Below are positions 8,355 to 15,340 of a stretch of DNA of 22,621 bases, piece by piece. Source of the DNA: a virus. Within the stretch, counting starts at the first letter, position 1, and each line of letters starts with the position of its first letter. Both the position numbers and the translations under genes were made by a program. Location of the stretch: the IMG/VR virus record IMGVR_UViG_3300020469_000286, positions 1 through 22,621 of that record. One strand, given 5' to 3'. The notes under the pieces are model-generated. The model saw only the letters and a list, made by a program, of their open reading frames with translations. It made no database searches and had not been told where the DNA came from.

Positions 8355-10031
8355 ATGCCAAAACTTTTTGGTTTCTCAATTGAAGACGAGAACGATAAGA
8401 AGAAGAAGAAAGGTGTAATCAGCCCTGTCGCTCCTAACAACGAGGACGGTGCTGATTATTTTCTATCTTCGGGATTCTATGGTCAGTACGTAGATATTGA
8501 GGGAGTATTTAAGACTGAGTTTGATATTGTAAAAAGATATCGTGACATGTCTCTACACCCTGAGTGTGATACAGCGATTGAGCATGTGGTGAATGAGGCA
8601 ATCGTTTCAGATATGAACGATAGTCCTGTAGAGATAGACCTTGATAACCTAAACATAGGTCAACCATTAAAGAAAGTAATAAGAAACGAGTTCAAGAAAG
8701 TAAAAGACTTACTAGAGTTTGATAAGAAGTCACACGAGATTTTTAGAAACTGGTATGTTGATGGTAGGATATTCTACCATAAAGTAATTGACGTACAGAA
8801 ACCAGACGAAGGGATACAAGAATTAAGATTTATTGATGCTCTCAAGATAAAATTGATGAGAATCAAACCTAATGATAAGGAGAAGGGTGTAATTGCTATT
8901 CCTTCACAAGATCAAGGTACAGAGACTGTAAACAAAGATACTAAGGTAACTGAGTTCTACACATACTATCCACAAGGTGTAGCACAGAAGTATGGATCAG
9001 TTGCTGGTAAGGGTATAAGAATAGCAAAGGATGCTATCACTCATGTACACTCTGGTCTAGTAGATAGAAACAAGAAGATTACACTGTCTTACTTACATAA
9101 GGCAATCAAAGGTCTAAACCAGTTACGTATGATCGAGGACTCTCTCGTTATCTATAGACTGTCTAGAGCACCTGAGAGAAGAATATTTTATATTGACGTT
9201 GGTAATTTACCTAAGGTAAAGGCAGAGCAGTATCTACGTGATGTTATGAGTAGGTACAGAAACAAGTTAGTATATGATGCTAACACTGGTGAAATCAAGG
9301 ATGACAAGAAATTCATGTCTATGCTTGAAGACTTCTGGTTACCTAGAAGAGAAGGTGGAAGAGGAACTGAGATTACTACACTACCTGGTGGTCAGAACCT
9401 TGGAGAACTTACAGATATTGAATACTTCCAGAAGAAATTATATCGCTCACTCAATGTACCTGAGTCAAGAATAGGTGCTGACAGTGGATTTAACCTAGGT
9501 AGATCATCAGAGATACTAAGAGATGAACTTATGTTTAGTAAGTTTGTAGGTAGACTTCGTAAGAGATTCAGTCGTCTATTCTTAGATCTACTCAAGACAC
9601 AACTTATACTCAAGAACATCGTAACCCCAGAAGATTGGGAGAAGATGGCAGAGCACATACAGTTTGATTACTTGTATGACAACCACTTTGCTGAACTCAA
9701 AGAGACTGAGTTGATGAACGAAAGATTGAATGTCATGGTTGCAATCGAACCTTACATTGGTACATACTATTCAAGAGATTATGTGAAACGTAAGGTACTA
9801 CGTCAAACAGATGAAGAGATAGAAGAGATGGCACAAGAGATGGAAGAGGAGAATGCAACAGGGGTAGGTGTACCACTAGAAACACAGAATCAAATCATGC
9901 AGGGACAGATAGAAAACGGACAGATTGGTAATAATGAGAAATCAAATATGGGTAAAAATGGTAAAGACCCTCAGGTCAATGGAAGCGCAACAGAAGCACC
10001 TGAATTAAACATCAAGAAAGCTAAGATATAA
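8355..10031 (+). CDS. 20: gp20 portal protein
   Basis: Dodecameric portal at the unique head vertex; it nucleates head assembly, docks the terminase and later binds the neck. The N-terminal part has GADYFLSSGFYGQYVDIEG, YRDMSLHPECDTAIEHVVNE and ENDKKKKKG. The middle has RLSRAPERRIFYIDVGNLPK, and the crown side has MLEDFWLPRREGGRGTEI, TLPGGQNLGELTDIEYFQKK and PESRI. All are hallmark segments of the g20 family used as a cyanophage marker gene. The length, 558 aa, is similar to T4 (524). The C-terminus is Gln/Asn/Lys-rich and probably disordered. AAGGT at 8344-8348 serves as ribosome-binding site. The stop lies within the next gene's TATAAATA box. Confidence 0.96.
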   Translation: MPKLFGFSIEDENDKKKKKGVISPVAPNNEDGADYFLSSGFYGQYVDIEGVFKTEFDIVKRYRDMSLHPECDTAIEHVVNEAIVSDMNDSPVEIDLDNLNIGQPLKKVIRNEFKKVKDLLEFDKKSHEIFRNWYVDGRIFYHKVIDVQKPDEGIQELRFIDALKIKLMRIKPNDKEKGVIAIPSQDQGTETVNKDTKVTEFYTYYPQGVAQKYGSVAGKGIRIAKDAITHVHSGLVDRNKKITLSYLHKAIKGLNQLRMIEDSLVIYRLSRAPERRIFYIDVGNLPKVKAEQYLRDVMSRYRNKLVYDANTGEIKDDKKFMSMLEDFWLPRREGGRGTEITTLPGGQNLGELTDIEYFQKKLYRSLNVPESRIGADSGFNLGRSSEILRDELMFSKFVGRLRKRFSRLFLDLLKTQLILKNIVTPEDWEKMAEHIQFDYLYDNHFAELKETELMNERLNVMVAIEPYIGTYYSRDYVKRKVLRQTDEEIEEMAQEMEEENATGVGVPLETQNQIMQGQIENGQIGNNEKSNMGKNGKDPQVNGSATEAPELNIKKAKI

Positions 10032-10034
10032 ATA
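10027..10034 (+). promoter_or_regulatory. exact T4-type late promoter TATAAATA
   Basis: TATAAATA matches the T4 late promoter at all 8 bases. It overlaps the gp20 stop (10029-10031) and lies 25 bases before the ATG at 10059. It should drive the prohead core genes (67-like, the 10261 ORF, 21). Confidence 0.65.
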
Positions 10035-10058
10035 GGGTTAGCGTTACTTTAAAATATA

Positions 10059-10259
10059 ATGGATACCAATGAATTGCTAGGTATGATGTCTAATGATGAG
10101 ACTTCCTCATCAGAAGTTCATGATGCAATAAAAACCTTGCTATACCAAAAAAGTGCAGAGAAGGTGGATCAAATAACACCTACAGTCGCTGCTACTCAGT
10201 TTGGTAAACAAGAGGAACCATCTGACGCTGTTGAATCAGAACCGCAAGAAGAGGAGTAA
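10059..10259 (+). CDS. gp67-like prohead core peptide
   Basis: A 66-aa protein with the architecture of T4 gp67: a short N-terminal region, one helix (about residues 20-37, VHDAIKTLLYQKSAEKVDQI) and a very acidic tail (PSDAVESEPQEEE). In T4, gp67 is an internal scaffold component of the prohead, lies between genes 20 and 21, and is degraded by the gp21 protease to small acidic internal peptides. Position and composition both fit here, but T4 gp67 is longer (80 aa) and sequence identity is too low to claim by eye. It could be an unrelated core protein. A perfect late promoter box is 25 bases upstream, and the next ATG follows one base after its stop. Confidence 0.6.
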   Translation: MDTNELLGMMSNDETSSSEVHDAIKTLLYQKSAEKVDQITPTVAATQFGKQEEPSDAVESEPQEEE

Positions 10260-10260
10260 A

Positions 10261-10821
10261 ATGCCACAGGTATTAAGTTTAGTCTCTGACCATGGAGAAG
10301 TAAGTAGCAACAATGCTACGACTGCTGCTTCTGGTGCAAAGGCTGTGAAAAGCGGTATTTTATACATTGCATGTAGTTCTGAAAAAAAGTCAGGACACAT
10401 CACTGTATGTAATACCATCGCCCAAACGGGTGTAGGATCTTTTCATGTAGAGAAAGGTGGAGACTTTTTATATCGTTACGGACATCCTGCTCACGCAAAA
10501 GCAATGTCTGTCACAAAAGCAAATCCATGTGTGATTACATTGGATAGGCAAGATACAAAATTCAGAGTTGGTGATTATATTACCATGACTGGATCAGCAG
10601 TTGGTACTTATAATAGTACCCTTGCTCACAAAGAAATTACTGCAATACAGTACCCACAGAGATCTAACGAATTCAAATGTAAGATCACTGTTGATGCTAA
10701 TACATCATCTCTCGCTGACTTCACAGGAGACGCAGAGTTGACTAAGACAGTTATTTTTAGAATGGCACCCGAAACATCAGATGGGTGTACTATGCATTTG
10801 CACGAGGTAAACCTAGGATGA
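10261..10821 (+). CDS. unknown beta-rich protein in the prohead operon
   Basis: I do not recognise this 186-aa product. The ATG at 10261 follows the previous stop by one base; a longer frame opening at a GTG at 10201 would overlap the acidic peptide gene and is less likely. The sequence is rich in Thr, Ser, Ala and Val with alternating hydrophobics (SGILYIACSS, RVGDYITMTGSAVG, KTVIFRMAP), which suggests a beta-sandwich. There is no signal peptide, membrane span or catalytic motif. Four cysteines are spread over the protein. Its place between the gp67-like peptide and the gp21 protease, with overlaps on both sides, suggests a head component such as a decoration or core protein. That is inference from context alone. 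The stop overlaps the gp21 start (ATGA). Confidence 0.7.
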   Translation: MPQVLSLVSDHGEVSSNNATTAASGAKAVKSGILYIACSSEKKSGHITVCNTIAQTGVGSFHVEKGGDFLYRYGHPAHAKAMSVTKANPCVITLDRQDTKFRVGDYITMTGSAVGTYNSTLAHKEITAIQYPQRSNEFKCKITVDANTSSLADFTGDAELTKTVIFRMAPETSDGCTMHLHEVNLG

Positions 10822-11465
10822 AACTAATTTCAGAAGAGATCGAATCAGTAGAAGTTCTGACCGAAGAAAAAAACGGGAAGAAGACTCTATACATTCAAGG
10901 TCCTTTTTTACAAGCAGAAATCGTAAATCGCAATAAAAGATGCTATCCATTGCAAACAATGGTGAACGAAGTGAAGCGTTATAACGAAGCACATGTAGGC
11001 ACAGGTCGTGCTCTTGGTGAACTAGGACACCCCGATGGTCCTCAAATTAACCTTGATAGAGTATCACATAAAATTGTATCTCTTCAACAAGAAGGTAATA
11101 ATTTTGTAGGTAAGGCACAGATACTTTCAACACCTATGGGTAAGATTGCTTCTTCTCTTATTGGGGAGGGAGTCAAGTTAGGAGTATCATCTAGAGGTAT
11201 GGGTTCTATCATATCAAGAGATGGTGTGAGTTATGTGGGCGAAGACTTTATGCTCGCCACTGCTGCTGATATAGTGGCAGATCCCAGTGCACCAGACGCT
11301 TTTGTGGATGGTATCATGGAAGGAAAGGAATGGGTATGGGAAGGTGGTATGCTACGTGAAAAAGCATGCAAGGGCGCACAAAGAAAGATTGATACCCTAG
11401 TCGACGAAGGAATATTAGAGGCAAACAAACTTAAATTGTTCGCTAATTTCTTATCAGAACTATAA
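10818..11465 (+). CDS. 21: gp21 prohead maturation protease
   Basis: Serine-type protease that assembles inside the prohead and processes the scaffold, gp23 and other head proteins before packaging. I chose the ATG at 10818, which overlaps the preceding stop (ATGA) and gives 215 aa, against 212 in T4. An in-frame ATG at 10785 would only add residues inside the upstream gene. Family motifs are GELGHPDGPQINLDRVSHKI with candidate catalytic His71, LGVSSRGMGS with candidate Ser124 or Ser125, and ADIVADPSAPDAFV, a conserved acidic patch at about 150-163. The C-terminal helix is charged. A site of the preferred L-x-E type is visible in the gp23 encoded at 12638. Confidence 0.94.
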   Translation: MKLISEEIESVEVLTEEKNGKKTLYIQGPFLQAEIVNRNKRCYPLQTMVNEVKRYNEAHVGTGRALGELGHPDGPQINLDRVSHKIVSLQQEGNNFVGKAQILSTPMGKIASSLIGEGVKLGVSSRGMGSIISRDGVSYVGEDFMLATAADIVADPSAPDAFVDGIMEGKEWVWEGGMLREKACKGAQRKIDTLVDEGILEANKLKLFANFLSEL

Positions 11466-11468
11466 ATT

Positions 11469-11476
11469 GATAAATA
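11469..11476 (+). promoter_or_regulatory. late promoter-like box GATAAATA ahead of gp22
   Basis: GATAAATA (7 of 8 to TATAAATA) in the 49-base gap between genes 21 and 22, 39 bases before the gp22 ATG. It is likely the late promoter for gp22 and, by read-through, gp23. Confidence 0.6.
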
Positions 11477-11514
11477 ATAACAGTATTCATACGAAAATAC
11501 GGAAAAGTTAACCA

Positions 11515-12603
11515 ATGGCTGCGAAAAAACAACTACATGAAATGGAGAACCAGGTTACAAAGGGCGCAGCGAAAGCAGACCCTATGCCTAAAGCTCCATC
11601 ATACGTACCTGACAACGGTGCGATAGAAGATTTAGGAGGACCTACTCCTACAAACGGAAAACCAACTGATGATTCTCATAAGTTGAAGACACCTACTGCA
11701 ACATTTGCACAACAAGGTGATCCTCAAACTAAGGGAACAGCAGGTAAGGTTCAATTACCAGGACCCGGTGCTATAAAAAGCAGTGGATATGGTAAAGGTG
11801 CAAACGAAGAGACTGCATCTGAGGAAGAAGCAGTTGTTGAAACTCCCGTATCTGAGTCTGAATCACCTGAGGAAGAAGTAGCAAAAGAGATCGTAATTGA
11901 CGTTGCGGATGATGTTGCTGCACTCTTAGAAGGCGAAGAACTTTCTAAAGAGTTCCAAGAAAAGACTGCTACAATCTTTGAAGCGGCTGTAAAGTCCAAG
12001 ATTGAACAAGTTGCTGAACAACTTGAAGAGCAGTTCACAAAAGCATTTGATGAGGAGATTGCTTCTCACAAATCAGAACTTACAGAGCGTGTTGACTCTT
12101 ACTTAGAGTACGTCGCTAATGAGTGGATCAATGAGAATGCACTCGCTGTAGAAACTGGAATAAGAGGTGAACTCTCTGATTCCTTTATGAGTGGTCTTAA
12201 GACCCTCTTTGAAGAACATTATGTTGAAATCCCTGAAGACAAATACGATGTCTTAGAAGCAATGACTTCTAAACTAGATGAAATGGAAACAAAACTAAAT
12301 GAGCAGATAGAAAGTAACGTAGAATTGACTAAGCGTCTTTCAGTATCTGTGTCAGACAACATCCTTGATGAAGTAAGTGAAGGTTTGGCGTTATCTCAAA
12401 AGGATAAACTCTCCGAACTATCTAACGGTGTTGAGTTTGAAAGTGAAGAACAGTACAGAGAAAAACTATCTACACTCAAGGAGTCGTATTTCAATGCGAA
12501 ACCAATTGTAGAAAACTCTGAAATCAACCCTGAGGATGCGATTCCTGAGGATCATGGATCAGCAATGAACGCATATTTGTCAGCGTTGACAAAGTTCCAA
12601 TAG
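11515..12603 (+). CDS. 22: gp22 prohead core scaffold protein
   Basis: Main internal scaffold around which the gp23 shell assembles; it is later degraded by gp21. From about residue 115 the protein is highly acidic and helical, with long heptad-like stretches (SKIEQVAEQLEEQFTKAFD, KLDEMETKLNEQIESNVEL), as in T4 gp22. The C-terminal end (residues about 330-362) has SAMNAYLSALTKFQ, typical for cyanophage gp22. The length is 362 aa against 269 in T4. The extra part is mostly a Pro/Gly/Thr-rich, probably disordered N-terminus (about residues 1-115). L/I-x-E sites suitable for gp21 cleavage occur in the helical part, for example IFEAA near 153. GGAAAAG at 11501 is a plausible ribosome-binding site. 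Confidence 0.9.
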   Translation: MAAKKQLHEMENQVTKGAAKADPMPKAPSYVPDNGAIEDLGGPTPTNGKPTDDSHKLKTPTATFAQQGDPQTKGTAGKVQLPGPGAIKSSGYGKGANEETASEEEAVVETPVSESESPEEEVAKEIVIDVADDVAALLEGEELSKEFQEKTATIFEAAVKSKIEQVAEQLEEQFTKAFDEEIASHKSELTERVDSYLEYVANEWINENALAVETGIRGELSDSFMSGLKTLFEEHYVEIPEDKYDVLEAMTSKLDEMETKLNEQIESNVELTKRLSVSVSDNILDEVSEGLALSQKDKLSELSNGVEFESEEQYREKLSTLKESYFNAKPIVENSEINPEDAIPEDHGSAMNAYLSALTKFQ

Positions 12604-12637
12604 TCAATTTTTAAATTACACCCATAAGGTAAGCCAA

Positions 12638-14044
12638 ATGTTTAATTCTGGACAACTCCAGAAGAAGTGGCAACCACTCTTAGAGGCAGAAGGATTAGAT
12701 AAAATCCAAGACAACCACAGAAGAGCAGTTACCGCCCAACTTCTAGAAAACCAAGAAAGATTTTTAAGAGAAGAGAGAGCATTCTTGTCAGAAGCTCCTC
12801 CAACAGTAAACACTGACCCATCAGGAACTGGAGCCGCAGGTTTCAGTGGTGGTGCATCAGTTGGTGGACCTGTTGCTGGTTTCGACCCAGTTCTAATTTC
12901 ATTGATCAGAAGATCAATGCCAAACCTCGTTGCATACGACCTAGCTGGCGTTCAACCAATGAACGGACCAACTGGATTGATCTTCGCAATGAGATCCAAG
13001 TACGACAACCAGAACGGTACAGAAGCATTCTTCAACGAACCAGATTCTGCATTCTCTGCTCAAGACTCCGACGCATCATTCACACAGGGTGATTACACAG
13101 GAGCAACTGACGGAGATTCAGATGTTGGTTTCGGTACAACTGCACAAGGTGGTGGTAACCCATCAATCTTGAACGGTGGTGCAGAGAACGCTTACTCAGT
13201 TGGACAAGGTTTCAAGACTCAACAGTCTGAAGCTTTAGGCGACGGTGCTAACAACGACTTCCGTGAGATGGCGTTCAGCATCGAGAAGGTATCTGTGACT
13301 GCGAAGTCAAGAGCCCTCAAAGCTGAGTACAGTTTAGAACTAGCACAAGACCTCAAGGCGATCCATGGATTGGATGCAGAGGCTGAGTTAGCAAACATCC
13401 TTTCTACTGAGATCCTAGCGGAAATCAACAGAGAGATCATCCGTACAATCTATAAGGCAGCAAGACCTGGTGCTCAAGTCAACACAGCAACAACTGGTGT
13501 ATTTGACTTAGACACAGACAGTAACGGAAGATGGATGGTTGAGAAGTTCAAAGGTATGATCTTCCAACTAGAAAGAGATGCTAACGCAATCGCACAAGAG
13601 ACTCGTAGAGGAAAGGGTAACATCATCCTTTGTTCTGCTGACGTTGCTTCATCGCTAACAGCTGCTGGTCAACTAGACTACACACCTGCACTTTCATCTA
13701 ACATGAACGTTGATGATACTGGTAACACATTCGCAGGTACTCTAAACGGTAGATACAAAGTTTACATCGATCCATTCGCTGCAAACCTAACTGCTGATCA
13801 GTACTACGTCATGGGATACAAGGGATCTAACCCTTATGATGCTGGTCTATTCTATTGCCCTTACGTTCCACTACAGATGGTAAGAGCAGTTGGACAAGAC
13901 ACATTCCAACCAAAAATTGGTTTCAAAACCAGATATGGAATGGTTGCTAACCCATTTGCTGAAGGTACAGATCAAGGTCTTGGTAGAATTACTGGTAACA
14001 GTAACAGATACTACAGACGTGTTAAAGTTACAAACCTTATGTAA
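12638..14044 (+). CDS. 23: gp23 major capsid protein
   Basis: HK97-fold subunit of the capsid hexamers. The N-terminal region up to about residue 52 is the delta domain. FLSEAPPT at 49-56 fits the gp21 consensus (L-x-E), predicting cleavage after E52, as T4 gp23 is cut after E65. Conserved stretches include DPVLISLIRRSMPNLVAYDL, GVQPMNGPTGLIFAMRSKY, SRALKAEYSLELAQDLKAIH and GNIILCSADVAS. The C-terminal region has GRITGNSNRYYRRVKVTNLM. The length, 468 aa, is shorter than T4 (521), as usual for cyanophages. AAGG at 12626-12629 is the ribosome-binding site. No NATAAATA box is visible in the 34-base leader. A strong terminator follows the gene. Confidence 0.97.
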   Translation: MFNSGQLQKKWQPLLEAEGLDKIQDNHRRAVTAQLLENQERFLREERAFLSEAPPTVNTDPSGTGAAGFSGGASVGGPVAGFDPVLISLIRRSMPNLVAYDLAGVQPMNGPTGLIFAMRSKYDNQNGTEAFFNEPDSAFSAQDSDASFTQGDYTGATDGDSDVGFGTTAQGGGNPSILNGGAENAYSVGQGFKTQQSEALGDGANNDFREMAFSIEKVSVTAKSRALKAEYSLELAQDLKAIHGLDAEAELANILSTEILAEINREIIRTIYKAARPGAQVNTATTGVFDLDTDSNGRWMVEKFKGMIFQLERDANAIAQETRRGKGNIILCSADVASSLTAAGQLDYTPALSSNMNVDDTGNTFAGTLNGRYKVYIDPFAANLTADQYYVMGYKGSNPYDAGLFYCPYVPLQMVRAVGQDTFQPKIGFKTRYGMVANPFAEGTDQGLGRITGNSNRYYRRVKVTNLM

Positions 14045-14066
14045 GCGAGTTGCTTATATTTTTCAG

Positions 14067-14092
14067 AGAGACCCTAATGGGTCTCTTTTTTT
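14067..14092 (+). terminator. rho-independent terminator after gp23
   Basis: Perfect 8-bp stem AGAGACCC / GGGTCTCT with a TAAT loop, running into T7. It closes the head gene unit. The sequence continues ATGCTA, as do two other terminators in the window. Confidence 0.93.
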
Positions 14093-14099
14093 ATGCTAT

Positions 14100-14107
14100 G
14101 ATAAATA
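14100..14107 (+). promoter_or_regulatory. late promoter-like box GATAAATA behind the gp23 terminator
   Basis: GATAAATA lies 8 bases after the terminator T-run and 19 bases before the ATG at 14126, as expected for a new late unit. An extended -10-like TGCTATGAT (14094-14102) overlaps it, so host-type initiation is also possible. Confidence 0.55.
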
Positions 14108-14125
14108 TTATAGTACGACTACATT

Positions 14126-14317
14126 ATGAAAGATCAAGGATCTATTGGAGTTGAGACTCCAGCAATCAAATATGATAGAGCACTTTCTATCTTCATCGAA
14201 TCAGTAATGGCACCCGATCCTAAACTGAGAGGGTGTGCCCATAATCAAGGATGCTACGATGAATTGATGGGCATACGAGAAAACGTTCTTGACTATTTAA
14301 AAACACTACGTAAGTAA
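14126..14317 (+). CDS. small helical protein of unknown function
   Basis: A 63-aa product, first gene of the unit after gp23. I do not recognise it. It appears helical in its N-terminal half (AIKYDRALSIFIESVMA) and C-terminal half (GIRENVLDYLKTLRK), separated by a loop with two cysteines (GCAHNQGCYDE, residues 36-46). There is no signal peptide or membrane span. The stop overlaps the start of the next gene (TAATG), which argues for a real, coupled gene. No convincing ribosome-binding site is visible upstream. It may be a small assembly or regulatory protein, but nothing in the sequence decides this. Confidence 0.7.
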   Translation: MKDQGSIGVETPAIKYDRALSIFIESVMAPDPKLRGCAHNQGCYDELMGIRENVLDYLKTLRK

Positions 14318-14904
14318 TGGCAGACACTAGGGTTAGAGGTGCTACACCTCCATTCAAACTAAACGAACCTTCTAATAGGAACTTCCTATCAATAGTTGGG
14401 TTCAAATTTTTGCTGAACCGTTGCCCTAAAGTTAGTTTCTTTTGCAACCAAGCAAATATACCAACTGTAACTCTTGGCACTACAACACAAGCATCGTACC
14501 TTCGTCAAATACCTATACCTGGCACAGAGTTATCTTACGAAGATCTGACTCTGAGTTTTATAGTTGACGAAAACTGCGAGAATTACTTGCAGATATATGA
14601 TTGGATTACTGGACTAGGATTTCCTGAGTCACTACAACAGTATGAAGATCTGAAGAAAGTAAATAGATTTTATCCTGATGCTGCTGAGAGAGATCAGTTT
14701 GCAGAGAGATCCGATGGAACATTGATGGTTCTGAATAGTGATTACAACCCAAGTATCTCTATTAAGTTCAAGGATTTATTCCCTGTTGCACTATCTGGTG
14801 TACCATTTGACTCAACAGAAACAGAGCAAAGATATTTTACCGCAATGGTTACCTTTAAATATACTATTTTTGATGTGATTGACGTAAATGGAACTAAGGT
14901 CTAA
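14317..14904 (+). CDS. 3: gp3-like tail completion / tube terminator protein
   Basis: A 195-aa protein with the features of the tail-tube fold family shared by T4 gp3, gp19 and gp54. It has a region NIPTVTLGTTTQASYLRQIP (about residues 48-66), then IPGTELSYEDLTLSFIVDEN and NYLQIYDWITGLGFP. The C-terminal half has SISIKFKDLFPVALSGVPFD and ends in beta strands (MVTFKYTIFDVIDV). In T4, gp3 caps the tube end and helps stabilise the sheath. The gp3 identity is inferred from the position between gp23 and uvsY/uvsW and from length (T4 gp3 176 aa). The alternative is a second tube-like or baseplate initiator protein (gp54-like). It starts on the stop of the preceding ORF, and its end overlaps the uvsY start by 17 bases. 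Confidence 0.65.
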   Translation: MADTRVRGATPPFKLNEPSNRNFLSIVGFKFLLNRCPKVSFFCNQANIPTVTLGTTTQASYLRQIPIPGTELSYEDLTLSFIVDENCENYLQIYDWITGLGFPESLQQYEDLKKVNRFYPDAAERDQFAERSDGTLMVLNSDYNPSISIKFKDLFPVALSGVPFDSTETEQRYFTAMVTFKYTIFDVIDVNGTKV

Positions 14905-15340
14905 GACTTTAAGTCTTGAAATGATTCAAGACATGTGGGAAAAAGACGCAAAGATAAATCAAGATGAACTTGATACTGAGTCTCTAAGAATCCCACAATT
15001 ACACGCTACTTATTATGAGCTATATAATACGATACTGCTCATGCGAAAGCGTGAAGAGCAGATACATTGTAATGTTCTACTAGATCGGAGAAAGTATTAC
15101 ACAGGTAAGGCAACTGCATCTGTATATGAAGCAGAACCATTTCCTTACAAAGTCAGAGACAAGGATGATCTCAAGTTATATCTTGAGGCAGACGAGAAAC
15201 TCAGAAAGACTAAACTAAAGATCGAGTACTATGACACTATGTTGAAGTACATCGAAGAAATACTAAGACAAGTCTCCAATAGAACTTACCAGATAAAAAA
15301 CGCTATTGAATGGAGACGTTTCAACGCTGGTTATGGCTGA
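14888..15340 (+). CDS. uvsY: UvsY recombination mediator
   Basis: Recombination mediator that loads the UvsX recombinase onto gp32-covered single-stranded DNA. The 150-aa length is close to T4 UvsY (137). Conserved features are SLEMIQDMWEKDAKINQDEL at the start, LRIPQLHATYYELYNTILLM, the basic LLDRRKYYTGKA motif (about residues 63-75, compare T4 ARLDYYSGRG), LEADEKLRKTKLKIEYYDTM, and the closing NAIEWRRFNAGYG (T4 has a similar end at MRAFEAGK). The ATG at 14888 lies inside the gp3-like gene. An ATG at 14921 would remove 11 residues and cannot be excluded. The stop overlaps the uvsW ATG. Confidence 0.88.
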   Translation: MELRSKTLSLEMIQDMWEKDAKINQDELDTESLRIPQLHATYYELYNTILLMRKREEQIHCNVLLDRRKYYTGKATASVYEAEPFPYKVRDKDDLKLYLEADEKLRKTKLKIEYYDTMLKYIEEILRQVSNRTYQIKNAIEWRRFNAGYG

